64,000 nt of DNA from a marine bacterium B5-7 (GCA_021604525.1 BQJD01000001.1:205060-269059), one strand, 5' to 3'; counted from the stretch's first letter, positions 17,779 through 25,435 are shown. The notes: generated by a model not told the origin, from the letters alone. Numbers and translations: made by a program.

Positions 17779-17786
17779 AATTACCC
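17779..17786. repeat. Target-site duplication, left copy (AATTACCC)
   Basis: Eight bases directly outside the left inverted end; the same AATTACCC follows the right inverted end at 20761-20768. An exact direct repeat immediately outside both ends is the mark of a transposition event, and 8-9 bp fits IS1-type elements. Confidence 0.9.
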
Positions 17787-17805
17787 GGTAGTGTCTTAGT
17801 TTGAA
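17787..17805 (+). repeat. Transposon left inverted end
   Basis: Nineteen bases beginning GGTAGTGTC, matched with one mismatch by the opposite end. It contains the transposase stop codon TAA (17798-17796), as is frequent in compact insertion sequences. The GGT start resembles IS1-family ends. Confidence 0.88.
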
Positions 17806-18677
17806 TTCTTCTTTTTATACTGCCGAGGTCGCTTCGGTGCCGAAGCCTTCATGTCGATTAGTTCTAATATCCACGAAATATCTCGAAGCCCTTCCACCAA
17901 ACCAGCTTCCATTGCTGGCGTCACTCGCAACGACTTGTGAATCCGACAGAAGTTATAGTGAACGAAGTAAAGCGACAACATATGGACATGATTGTCTATC
18001 TTCTTGCTGAATGCGTTGGTCAAACGGGTGAACCGACGCATTGACATGCGCATGGTCAGATTTTGCCGTTCGACGTAACTAGTCGAAATATGATCCGGGT
18101 CTGGATTGCCGCTGATCAACTCCCGTTTCGTGCCAATACAGTCTGCTGGACTATATCGCAACTGCTCAGGCTTCGGTGCGTCACCGTATATTTTAATCAA
18201 CTGGGCGTAGTCAACATCGCGCCCAAAAGCGTTTTCAACGGCATCCAGGTAGACGCGGTGTCCATCGGTGGTTAATTGGCAGCGATTAGCGAGACGATCT
18301 GAAACGTCCTGCATGAACTCGTTGGCATATCCAGCATCCCGGCCGCCCACGAGATATGAAATGATCAGCTTGCTTTCAGCACCAATTGCGGTCCACGTCC
18401 AAACGTCGCCAGCGCCTTCTGGCGCAGCTTTAGCTGAATCGACATTCTTGTGTTTGGCGTAGCAGAACGACCAGATTTCGTCGCACTGCACTCGGCGAGA
18501 TTCGACCTCTCGGACTGCCTTATTGTGGTATTCCGCGCATGCTTCGCCCGCATCCACCAACAACTTGGTTACCGTATTGATGGACACGCCAGCGATACGA
18601 CTGATGGAACGCATGGAACTGCCTTCCAACAGCATGTTTAGAATCAGGCACCGCTTTTCGTGGGACAGCTTGTTCAT
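17796..18677 (-). CDS. IS1-family-like DDE transposase
   Basis: Catalyses movement of the surrounding element. An N-terminal helix-turn-helix (about residues 15-40, SMRSISRIAGVSINTVTKLL) is followed by a DDE catalytic domain. The likely triad is Asp66 (CDEIWSF), Asp138 (TTDGH) and Glu203 (VERQNLTMRMS), the spacing and context seen in IS1-related transposases read from a single frame. The frame opens at 18713, but ATG 18677 starts the conserved MNKLSHEKR and is preceded by CGGGGC; 293 aa. The stop lies in the inverted end. No frameshift or internal stop is present, so it looks functional. Confidence 0.9.
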   Translation of the reverse strand: MNKLSHEKRCLILNMLLEGSSMRSISRIAGVSINTVTKLLVDAGEACAEYHNKAVREVESRRVQCDEIWSFCYAKHKNVDSAKAAPEGAGDVWTWTAIGAESKLIISYLVGGRDAGYANEFMQDVSDRLANRCQLTTDGHRVYLDAVENAFGRDVDYAQLIKIYGDAPKPEQLRYSPADCIGTKRELISGNPDPDHISTSYVERQNLTMRMSMRRFTRLTNAFSKKIDNHVHMLSLYFVHYNFCRIHKSLRVTPAMEAGLVEGLRDISWILELIDMKASAPKRPRQYKKKNSN

Positions 18678-18722
18678 GCCCCGAATCATACCGAATAAAA
18701 TGCTTAATATCAAGCATTATTT

Positions 18723-18932
18723 TCATTTCGAAACCCATTGATGTGCTCGACTACCCCTGCCATATGGAAATGGTATCGGCTCATCAGGCACATCGTTGTC
18801 GGGCAATGACTCAATGAAGTCTAACCCGCCCATTCCCTTTTTCTCGGCATCCTGTGTAAGGCGATCAAGCAGGTCGCTAAACTGATTAGCGCCTTCACTA
18901 CGACGCCCATGTTGTCGCTTAACGTCGTTCAT
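18723..18932 (-). CDS. Small transposon cargo protein, 69 aa
   Basis: Not recognised. The start overlaps the stop of the protease-like gene as ATGA, so it should be translated by coupling from the same transcript. It is hydrophilic, with a basic N terminus (KRQHGRR), a helical acidic middle (FSDLLDRLTQDAEKKG) and a proline-rich end (DEPIPFPYGRGSR). It has no membrane segment or cysteine pair. It may be a partner or adaptor of the upstream protein; that is inference from coupling alone. Confidence 0.65.
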   Translation of the reverse strand: MNDVKRQHGRRSEGANQFSDLLDRLTQDAEKKGMGGLDFIESLPDNDVPDEPIPFPYGRGSRAHQWVSK

Positions 18933-19849
18933 AACACTTGCCTCATACCACTTTGACCTTTAGTGTGAATAAAACCTCGATAACCCATCTTTCTTGCGAA
19001 ATCCACTGCCAATCCATGATAATTGCGAATATGCTCGTTGACTTCCGGATCTTGTCCAAAATCATCTATCAGAAGATCAATATCACTGGCTTCCAATTCT
19101 CGCATGGATATTCCCCGACCATGCGAATGCCAGCGATCAGCCTTTCCGAGCATTCTAGCGACTTGTTTGGCTCTATCTCGTCGCATCGCGGCTGTGACAC
19201 GCCTCTTTCTCGTTCTAGTTGTTTTCCAATTTTTAAACTTATACTTCGGCAACCACTCCATTACTAAAGACTGACCATGCTCAATTGCCTGTTCAATATG
19301 GAACAATTTCGCTGGATCAAAACGCTTAATTAAAAATGCAAGTTCCGCCTTTGTAGCATTTGGTAACTGTGATCTCGAACTGTTAATTCGTTTCGTAAGT
19401 TCTTCAAATTTAGCTAAATACCCAGCGCCGGGTAATAGTTGTCCATCCTCATCCTGATACTGAGGGTCGATTGGACCTAGGACAGAATAATAATCCATAA
19501 AAATTTTATCTCCCGAAAGAACTAGCACAGTTCCCGCAGAGTAGGCGTGACCGGGAACCACGAAATATACCTCCCTGTAATGTTTTCTCATTACTGACAC
19601 CATTCTTTCAACGACTTCGATATAACCGCCGTTTGTCTCCAAAATCACAATTAACCGATGTTTTAAACCATCCTCACTATCATTGTCTTGGGACACCATA
19701 TCTTCAATAACGACGCGTAATTCGTCGTCAAGTGGCGATTGGATTCCACACCAAATAAACATACAATCGCCTTCTAAAGCACTGCCAACTTTTTCGTTCA
19801 TGTCGGACAAGACGATGCTGACTAAGTGATTGGCATTAATCGCCTCCAC
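18929..19849 (-). CDS. SDH/S49-type serine-protease-like protein (transposon cargo)
   Basis: Resembles the serine dehydrogenase proteinase (SDH_sah) family of the ClpP/crotonase fold. Key landmarks are ILETNGG (residues 69-75, oxyanion side), then VVPGHAYSAGTVLVLSGD with the expected nucleophile Ser104, then the SVLGPIDPQ turn. The second half is very basic (KTTRTRKRR) and contains RWHSHGRGI, seen in related proteins. There is no signal peptide or membrane helix, so it should be cytoplasmic. The frame opens at 19918, inside the 75-aa gene; the GTG at 19849 has a perfect AGGAGG four bases upstream and is preferred (306 aa). The substrate is unknown. Base composition looks more A/T-rich than in the chromosomal neighbours. 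Confidence 0.8.
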   Translation of the reverse strand: MEAINANHLVSIVLSDMNEKVGSALEGDCMFIWCGIQSPLDDELRVVIEDMVSQDNDSEDGLKHRLIVILETNGGYIEVVERMVSVMRKHYREVYFVVPGHAYSAGTVLVLSGDKIFMDYYSVLGPIDPQYQDEDGQLLPGAGYLAKFEELTKRINSSRSQLPNATKAELAFLIKRFDPAKLFHIEQAIEHGQSLVMEWLPKYKFKNWKTTRTRKRRVTAAMRRDRAKQVARMLGKADRWHSHGRGISMRELEASDIDLLIDDFGQDPEVNEHIRNYHGLAVDFARKMGYRGFIHTKGQSGMRQVL

Positions 19850-19868
19850 GGCACCTCCTGGATTCCCA

Positions 19869-20096
19869 CTAACTTTTTTTCGATCTAGACCATCTAGCAG
19901 CCGCCGCTCTACGAGCAATCTCAGATCTTTCCCCGGCCGTTAGTGAGGACGCACGAGCGCGACCGCCAGCCTTTCCAGACTTCACGCGGTTGCTCTTGGG
20001 ATTATCTTCAATTTCGCCAGTGGCAATTTTTGCTACCATGACGGCAGCACCGATTAAATCCGCTGGCCGGGTTTCCCCGTTTGGACCTTTCGGCAT
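19869..20096 (-). CDS. Small basic transposon cargo protein, 75 aa
   Basis: A small protein of a widespread uncharacterised type: an N-terminal MPKGPNGETRPADLIG segment, an ATGEIED acidic turn, and a C terminus rich in Lys, Arg and Ala (GKAGGRARASSL, IARRAAAARW) that looks DNA- or RNA-binding. ATG 20096 has AGGAGG seven bases upstream, which fixes the start. It is the first gene of the cargo operon, 19 bases ahead of the protease-like gene. A regulatory or nucleic-acid-binding role is inferred only from composition. Confidence 0.78.
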   Translation of the reverse strand: MPKGPNGETRPADLIGAAVMVAKIATGEIEDNPKSNRVKSGKAGGRARASSLTAGERSEIARRAAAARWSRSKKS

Positions 20097-20113
20097 AAGT
20101 AACCCTCCTAACC

Positions 20114-20126
20114 TGATCCAGGATCA
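20114..20126. promoter_or_regulatory. Palindrome in the leader of the cargo operon
   Basis: TGATCC-A-GGATCA, a perfect 6+6 palindrome about 18 bases upstream of the 75-aa gene and just after the predicted transcription start. It could be an operator for the small basic protein; no direct evidence. Confidence 0.35.
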
Positions 20127-20131
20127 ATACA

Positions 20132-20160
20132 AGTATGCGGATTCGTATCAACCGAATCAA
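20132..20160 (-). promoter_or_regulatory. Predicted promoter of the cargo operon
   Basis: On the minus strand, TTGATT (20160-20155), 17 bases, CATACT (20137-20132), placed about 35 bases before the ATG at 20096. Spacing is ideal and both hexamers are fair matches to the housekeeping consensus. Confidence 0.45.
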
Positions 20161-20313
20161 GCTAACTTTACTTTTCTGTCGCCACGAAAAGGTGATTCTA
20201 GAGATCGTGAAATTAATTTCAAAACGACGAAAAACAACTCGTAAGAGCATGATTTCTTATCCACATTTTTCGTATGTTATCATGCAAAGTCCATCCACAC
20301 AGGAGAAGCGACC

Positions 20314-20475
20314 ATGCCTAAAAAGTCGCCCTGGCACTCGATTAAACAATCAGTGCACCATAATAATACAAACTGCAACACGGGAAACAACATCGAAAAG
20401 GAAAACCTCCGAACTGGCGCCGGTGGTAAACCGCTTTGCCAAGAGTGCGAGAAACTCAGCCAACAGGGTCGATAA
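20314..20475 (+). CDS. Small Cys-containing transposon cargo protein, 53 aa
   Basis: ATG 20314 has AGGAG eight bases upstream and opens a 53-codon frame to TAA 20473. The protein reads KQSVHHNNTNCNTGNNIE in the middle and ends GGKPLCQECEKLSQQGR. Histidines, the Cys of NTNC and the CQEC pair look like a small metal-binding knuckle. Short proteins with the same HHNNT.C...GNNIE...CxxC pattern are widespread, but I know no function. It is divergent from the protease-like operon and convergent with the 94-aa gene, whose 3' end it overlaps by 20 bases. Confidence 0.75.
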   Translation: MPKKSPWHSIKQSVHHNNTNCNTGNNIEKENLRTGAGGKPLCQECEKLSQQGR

Positions 20476-20740
20476 ACGTTAGTTCCCAAAACGGTCCGGT
20501 AGGCTCCAAATCAATTACGGACCAAACTCGCCGTAGTGCAGCAACTGGAAGTCCATGCACCTGCGCTGCGGCGAGTGCTCTAAGCCCCTCAGACTTTCCT
20601 CCATGGAATCGAACGGTCGGTTCCAGAAAAGAATGACCCTTCCCGCCTTGGCATGACTCATAAGTCTCCACGCCAGCCTCACGAAGCACGATAACTGCCC
20701 GGACGATTCCCGCGTCTAGCGGTGGATCAAAGTCACCCAT
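20456..20740 (-). CDS. Transposon cargo protein with ESCQGG motif, 94 aa
   Basis: Not assigned. It begins MGDFDPPLD and contains VETYESCQGGKGHSFLEP, then TVRFHGGKSEG and a final segment with GPFWELTF. Proteins with this ESCQGG.GH..PEPT.RFHG signature occur in many bacteria without known function; the Cys, His and acidic residues could form an active or metal site. ATG 20740 lies one base inside the right inverted end. No promoter or clear Shine-Dalgarno sequence fits between it and the comEC stop 22 bases upstream, so it is probably expressed by read-through or coupling from comEC. A TTG two codons earlier lies within the inverted end. Confidence 0.75.
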   Translation of the reverse strand: MGDFDPPLDAGIVRAVIVLREAGVETYESCQGGKGHSFLEPTVRFHGGKSEGLRALAAAQVHGLPVAALRRVWSVIDLEPTGPFWELTFIDPVG

Positions 20741-20741
20741 T

Positions 20742-20760
20742 TTCAAACTGAGACACTACC
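20742..20760 (-). repeat. Transposon right inverted end
   Basis: Nineteen bases, GGTAGTGTCTCAGTTTGAA read from 20760 inwards, matching the left end at 18 positions. Confidence 0.88.
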
Positions 20761-20768
20761 AATTACCC
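20761..20768. repeat. Target-site duplication, right copy (AATTACCC)
   Basis: Exact partner of 17779-17786. On the minus strand it contains the comEC stop codon TAA (20765-20763), so the insertion duplicated and kept the stop. Confidence 0.9.
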
Positions 20769-23228
20769 ATCTTCATTGACAGGCTGACTTCGCCACGGTG
20801 TATGCCAAACCTGCCAGTAGCTCTGTCGGTAGCTACCGATGTGAGGTCCACCCGTAGAGAATTCGACCACTACGCTGCCGTTTACCGCAGTGTCGTACAA
20901 CAATACATCGTGTCGCTTAAGGCGATTGACAACATCCGGGTGAGGATGCCCGAAATTGTTGTACAGGCCACGGGAGATGATCGCAATTTCGGGGTCGACA
21001 TGTTGCAAAAATCTATCGCTGCTGGATGTTTTGCTACCATGATGCGCAACCACCAGTACATCTGAGGCTAATGTTAGCCCGTAGCGCTCTACCAATGCTG
21101 TCTCGGCAGGTTTACCAATATCCCCTGTCAGAAGTACACGACCGTATGGCGAAGTTACTCTCAAAACGCATGATCGATCATTATGCCGAGGGCCAAATTC
21201 ATCAATGGGGGATAGAATCTCGAATAACACGCCATCCCAGTGCCAGCCAAATCCCTGACGGCAAGGCAGGATTGGCCTGTCATTAAAACGTTCGCTGGAC
21301 AGAATAACCAAAGGAGTGTAACGGTCGAGAACCGTTGATATGCCGCCCGCGTGGTCGCGGTCACCGTGACTGATGATGAGCTTGTCGAGAGTGTCGACTC
21401 GGGCATACTTGAGATATGGAATAACGACGATGCGACCCATGTCGTAGCCACTGGTGAAGCGAACACCAACATCGAACAATAACGTGTGGTTCCGGGTTTT
21501 AATGACATTCGATAAACCCTGCCCTACATCCAGAACACGCAGCTCAAATTCACCATTATGTAATGTGACAGGTGCAGTTGCCATCAATAATGAGAGGGCT
21601 ACTACGGCGAGTGGGTATTGTCGACGAATGCGCGGTAATGCACCGAGAACAACAGCCAGCATGAGTGCAAGTCGAATTAACGTGTCAATATTGACCGATA
21701 TAGAAGAAGCAGACCAAGATGAGATCGAATCGAGTAATGATTGCATGGGCGATAATGCGCTGGCTGAAAGTTGCAGAAACATTGCTGCGGCGTCAATCCA
21801 GCCACTGAGCCACAGACATAGGGAAAGCAGTGCGCAGGGCACAACGGTCAAACCGAAATATGGAATGGCAAACAGATTGACCAGTGGCGAAATCCATGAC
21901 AACTCACCGAAGAAGACAGCGCTTAAGGGTAACACTGCGGCGCTCACCGCCAACTGTACAAGAATCCAGCCTGTAATCCATTGACGCAAACGCGCGGGAA
22001 GGTGAGACTGCATCCTCTCTTCAGGAACTGATTGAATCGCCCGGCTTCGGCACCAGTGGGCATAACCGATAATGGCAGCGACTGCACTGAAAGATAACCA
22101 AAACCCTTGAGACAATGATGCCAGGGGATCAACTATCAGCACCGCACAAAGAGCTACCAGGAAAGTATACCAGCCGAGTACGCGTCGACCAGTGAGGAAG
22201 GCAATGTACAGCACAGTCAACATCAGCAATGCACGCTGCGTCGGTAACGAAAAGCCGGCAAACCACGCATAGTACAAAGTAAATGGTAAAGCCATGATGG
22301 CCGCCAGACGCTGGGCGGCAACATACAACAACATGCGGGGAAACAAACGAAATACAAACTTCAATAAAGCAAAGGCAAGGCCGAATACCAGTGCGATGTG
22401 TAGTCCGGATACGGCAATAAGATGACCCGTTCCAGTTCGACGAAATATCTGCCATTGGTATTCGTCGATGGCGCTTCGATCACCAAGCGTTATTGCCTGG
22501 ATGATTCCCGTTGCCCTGCTACCCGCCAGTACATGTCTGGTGAAATCAGCATATGCGGTCTTGATTCCAGCGGACAATAGCCCTTGTGCGGATGCGCTTA
22601 GTAATTGGTTTTCGTTATCTTTTCGAATAGATCCGGACGCGACCAATCGCCTTTGAAATGCCCAACGTTCATAGTCGAACCCTCCGGGATTCATAAGACC
22701 ATGAATCCCTCTCAACCGGACCTTCAGCCGCCAACGTTCGCCTCTGTTGAACTGTTGTGTACAGTCGTAGCAATTCAGTTTTATAGTGCCGAACTTTGAA
22801 TATGGGAGCCAACTCAATGATGCTGCGCGGCTGCCGGGTAAGGGTTTGTCTAGGCGAATCTCAATCCGGGTCAATCCGTCAAAATGCTGAGGCATTGAAT
22901 CGATACGTCCTTGAATGACAGTTTCAATGGACTTACCACCGGGTAACTGGTAATCGAGCCAGTATTGTGTGATAAAACCTGCATACAAATAGCCAACCGA
23001 TGACGCCAACAACGCCATTGTTATCGGATAGTGAGATTTGATCAGGCTATGATAATCAAGCCGGGAATGCGCAACGAAATGAATCGAACGTTGTCCGTTT
23101 AATACCAGGCTGGTAGCAATCAGCACCACCATGAAAATAAGGCTGTTTACAAGTCCGGTCGACGGCAGGATCGGAATAAGTGAAAAACTTATGACGCCGA
23201 ACACGAACGATAACGCAATCATGCGCAA
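20763..23228 (-). CDS. comEC: DNA uptake channel ComEC/Rec2 family
   Basis: Polytopic inner-membrane protein of natural competence, thought to pass single-stranded DNA. The 821 residues hold the N-terminal hydrophobic region and OB-like DUF4131 domain, the ComEC competence domain with many membrane segments (IQAITLGDRSAID, GTGHLIAVSGLHIALVFGL), and a C-terminal metallo-beta-lactamase domain (LDVGQGLSNVI, IISHGDRDHAGG, LLTGDIGKP, VLVVAHHGSKTSSSD). All parts are intact. The transposon inserted exactly at its stop codon, leaving the protein whole. Next to a DUF2062 gene, as in pseudomonads. Confidence 0.95.
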   Translation of the reverse strand: MRMIALSFVFGVISFSLIPILPSTGLVNSLIFMVVLIATSLVLNGQRSIHFVAHSRLDYHSLIKSHYPITMALLASSVGYLYAGFITQYWLDYQLPGGKSIETVIQGRIDSMPQHFDGLTRIEIRLDKPLPGSRAASLSWLPYSKFGTIKLNCYDCTQQFNRGERWRLKVRLRGIHGLMNPGGFDYERWAFQRRLVASGSIRKDNENQLLSASAQGLLSAGIKTAYADFTRHVLAGSRATGIIQAITLGDRSAIDEYQWQIFRRTGTGHLIAVSGLHIALVFGLAFALLKFVFRLFPRMLLYVAAQRLAAIMALPFTLYYAWFAGFSLPTQRALLMLTVLYIAFLTGRRVLGWYTFLVALCAVLIVDPLASLSQGFWLSFSAVAAIIGYAHWCRSRAIQSVPEERMQSHLPARLRQWITGWILVQLAVSAAVLPLSAVFFGELSWISPLVNLFAIPYFGLTVVPCALLSLCLWLSGWIDAAAMFLQLSASALSPMQSLLDSISSWSASSISVNIDTLIRLALMLAVVLGALPRIRRQYPLAVVALSLLMATAPVTLHNGEFELRVLDVGQGLSNVIKTRNHTLLFDVGVRFTSGYDMGRIVVIPYLKYARVDTLDKLIISHGDRDHAGGISTVLDRYTPLVILSSERFNDRPILPCRQGFGWHWDGVLFEILSPIDEFGPRHNDRSCVLRVTSPYGRVLLTGDIGKPAETALVERYGLTLASDVLVVAHHGSKTSSSDRFLQHVDPEIAIISRGLYNNFGHPHPDVVNRLKRHDVLLYDTAVNGSVVVEFSTGGPHIGSYRQSYWQVWHTPWRSQPVNEDG

Positions 23229-23287
23229 TGAGTAGCCTCCATGGCAGGGGAAATCCTTGATTCGGAATTTAAAATAAGGTTCGTTGC

Positions 23288-23797
23288 GTGCCGAAAAAAT
23301 ACTTGAAACAAATACTGCCGAGTGCGCCTAATATTCGAAAAATGACAGGTGTATCCTGGTTTTCCAAGTGGCTCGGCGATGACAATCTCTGGCACATCAA
23401 TCGCCGGTCGGTATCTCTTGGCGTCGCAATCGGGCTATTTTACGGCTTCTGGCCCGTACCTGTACAAACCCTGTTGGCGCTGGTTACTGCGATCCTGATT
23501 CGCGCCAATCTACCGGTCAGCGTTGTATTTGTGTGGATATCCAACCCTGTAACTGTTGTGCCGATTTATGGCGCTTGCTATACGCTCGGCGCCTGGCTAC
23601 TTGGAACACATATCAGACCCATATCCGAACATACATTTAAAGCCATCAGTCAGAATATCGGCGCATTATGGGTTGGATGTTTGATACTTGGCGCGATAAG
23701 CGCTGTTTTCGGTTGGCTGTTGGTGAGAATTTTTTGGAGTTGGCGAGTCCGATTGTCCTGGAGTGAGCGCAAACGTCGCCGCAAGAATTTACATTAA
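23288..23797 (+). CDS. DUF2062 membrane protein
   Basis: Inner-membrane protein of unknown function, 169 aa, starting at GTG 23288. The DUF2062 core is clear: hydrophobic segments around SLGVAIGLFYGFWPVPVQTLLALVTA and VVFVWISNPVTVVPIYGACYTLG, with a basic tail (RKRRRKNLH). It sits beside comEC in many gammaproteobacteria. It is divergent from comEC and its stop abuts the stop of the convergent cation transporter. Confidence 0.9.
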   Translation: MPKKYLKQILPSAPNIRKMTGVSWFSKWLGDDNLWHINRRSVSLGVAIGLFYGFWPVPVQTLLALVTAILIRANLPVSVVFVWISNPVTVVPIYGACYTLGAWLLGTHIRPISEHTFKAISQNIGALWVGCLILGAISAVFGWLLVRIFWSWRVRLSWSERKRRRKNLH

Positions 23798-24715
23798 TTA
23801 CTGTAGAGATCTATGACCGATGATCCATGGATCACTACACGTGTGGGCAGAACATTCAATTTCCAGCGTTGTATGGGATATGGAAAATCGTTCGTGAAGT
23901 GCACGTTTTACGATCTCCTTTATGGTATCGGCATTTTTCCACTCGCCTGGTTCAATGACAATATGAGCATCCAGGGCATTTTCATGTTCCTGCATTTGCC
24001 ATAGGTGAAGTTGATGAACGCTGGAGACACCTGTCGTAGCACGTATTTCCTTGAGGACACTTTGTGTATCAATATCGGGCGGGCTGCCGAGCATCAATAT
24101 GCGTATGACAGAGCCTACTTCATTAAAAGATATCCAGAGGATATAACCGGCGATCAAGAGAGTCACCAGAGGATCAACAAAATTCCAGTCATATAGAAGG
24201 ACCAAGGTTCCAGCTACGATCACGGCAATTGAACCCAGTGCATCGGCAACATTGTGTAAAAAAGCGGCACGGATATTCATGCTTTGCTTTGACAGGGAGT
24301 AAGTCAGCGCAGCGGTGGCAAGATCGACCACTAACGCGATGCCGGCAATTATCAAAACCAGTTTACCGTCTATGCCTTGGGGATCAGTGAATCGCAGAAT
24401 CGCCTCATAAACCAGGTAAAAACCAATCACGATTAATGTGGTGTAGTTAACCAGGGCCGAGACCATTTCCGCACGGCCATAGCCGAAGGTCATTTTGTCA
24501 TCAACAGGTCGTCTGGCTACTTTTCGGGCAACAAATGCAATGATGAGAGAAATGGCATCTGAAAAGTTATGCAGGGCATCCGCTATGAGTGCAAGACTGC
24601 CTGAAAGCAGGCCGCCAACGACTTGTGCGGCTGTTAAAACAAGATTGACAGCCACTGCCCAAAAAACACGAGCATCCCCGGAGTCTGAACTAATATGGTG
24701 GTGATGTCCTGCCAA
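23798..24715 (-). CDS. Cation diffusion facilitator (CzcD/ZitB-like)
   Basis: Inner-membrane proton/metal antiporter, probably exporting zinc or a related divalent metal. A His-rich start (GHHHHIS) precedes six predicted membrane helices. The metal-site motifs are ALIADALHNFSD in helix 2 and FLHNVADALGSIAV in helix 5, followed by a C-terminal cytoplasmic domain (VSSVHQLHLWQMQEHENALDAHIVIE). It is 305 aa. It is transcribed alone, with a short gap to the methyltransferase upstream. Substrate metal is not decidable from sequence alone. Confidence 0.93.
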   Translation of the reverse strand: MAGHHHHISSDSGDARVFWAVAVNLVLTAAQVVGGLLSGSLALIADALHNFSDAISLIIAFVARKVARRPVDDKMTFGYGRAEMVSALVNYTTLIVIGFYLVYEAILRFTDPQGIDGKLVLIIAGIALVVDLATAALTYSLSKQSMNIRAAFLHNVADALGSIAVIVAGTLVLLYDWNFVDPLVTLLIAGYILWISFNEVGSVIRILMLGSPPDIDTQSVLKEIRATTGVSSVHQLHLWQMQEHENALDAHIVIEPGEWKNADTIKEIVKRALHERFSISHTTLEIECSAHTCSDPWIIGHRSLQ

Positions 24716-24754
24716 CTTGGATCCTTCGAAACGGTTACCTGAACTTCACACTTG

Positions 24755-25435
24755 TCAGGCCAATTGAAAAATTAACGAAACCGGTTTTCCTGACAATGCG
24801 TTAACGCTCTCGCGATATTCGACAATTCCATACCCGGTCTGTTCAATTGTATCAGTCCATGAATCGAATGTACGGTAATACCAAGGCATTGGCTGCCAAC
24901 CTTGTGAAGGGAAACTATTAAAATTCTCTTCGCGCCAGCCATTTTCACATTCGTTGTTACCGTCCATCGACAACGGATGAACTGTTTGGATCAACAGATT
25001 CCCATCCACGGTGAGCAGTCTCTTGCAAGCTGTCAGGATGGGAATAATGTCCTCATCAAACAGTGAATAGTTGAAGATTATCAGATCGAACTGACCTTCA
25101 ACAGAGGCGGGATTATTAGTAATCGTTTCGTAATCCAGCACCAGGTAAGTAGACGACCTGTCAGACAATCGTGCCGCTTCGATGAGTTCGGAGCTGATAT
25201 CGACACCTACGGCTGTACATTTACTGATTTCAACAAGTTTGCGAACAAGCCAACCTTCGCCGCATCCCATATCAAGTATATGCACTGGCTCAAGCGATAA
25301 TACTGCATCCAAAATTGCCCGGTTTGTCGTATCCTTTCTGCTCTGTATTTGTCCACTGCGCACTGCTTTTACCCAGTGCCCGGCGTTTGTATTCCAGATT
25401 TGTTTCAATCGTTCATTAATCGATGATGCTTTCAA
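24755..25435 (-). CDS. Class I SAM-dependent methyltransferase
   Basis: Soluble methyltransferase of unknown substrate, 226 aa. Motif I VHILDMGCGEGWLVRKL (about residues 54-70) binds S-adenosylmethionine, then GVDISSELIEAA and the post-II motif FDLIIFNYSLFDED. It lacks domains pointing to DNA, RNA or protein. The gene lies between lolD and the cation transporter, spaced 54 bases from lolD, with no context hint. It may be a small-molecule (for example quinone- or amine-type) methyltransferase, but this is a guess. Confidence 0.85.
   Translation of the reverse strand: MKASSINERLKQIWNTNAGHWVKAVRSGQIQSRKDTTNRAILDAVLSLEPVHILDMGCGEGWLVRKLVEISKCTAVGVDISSELIEAARLSDRSSTYLVLDYETITNNPASVEGQFDLIIFNYSLFDEDIIPILTACKRLLTVDGNLLIQTVHPLSMDGNNECENGWREENFNSFPSQGWQPMPWYYRTFDSWTDTIEQTGYGIVEYRESVNALSGKPVSLIFQLA

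Larger units (their letters stand above)
17787..20760. mobile_element. IS1-type transposon with five cargo genes, 2,974 bp
   Basis: Bounded by inverted ends GGTAGTGTCTTAGTTTGAA (17787-17805) and, read inwards on the other strand, GGTAGTGTCTCAGTTTGAA (20760-20742): 18 of 19 bases match. The flanks are the 8-bp direct repeat AATTACCC. Inside, in minus-strand order, are a 94-aa gene, a 75-aa gene, an SDH-type protease-like gene, a 69-aa gene and the transposase; a 53-aa gene runs on the plus strand. The element lies between comEC and exbB, which are neighbours in related genomes, and the comEC stop codon is within the right target duplication. All frames are open and the ends nearly perfect, which suggests a recent insertion. 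A plain IS of this type would be about 1 kb, so two thirds of this element is cargo. Confidence 0.9.

Noticed and set aside
20135..20482. A 115-codon plus-strand frame inside the transposon.
   Set aside because: It overlaps the 53-aa gene in another frame and lacks a ribosome binding site; the 53-aa frame has both Shine-Dalgarno sequence and family-like motifs.
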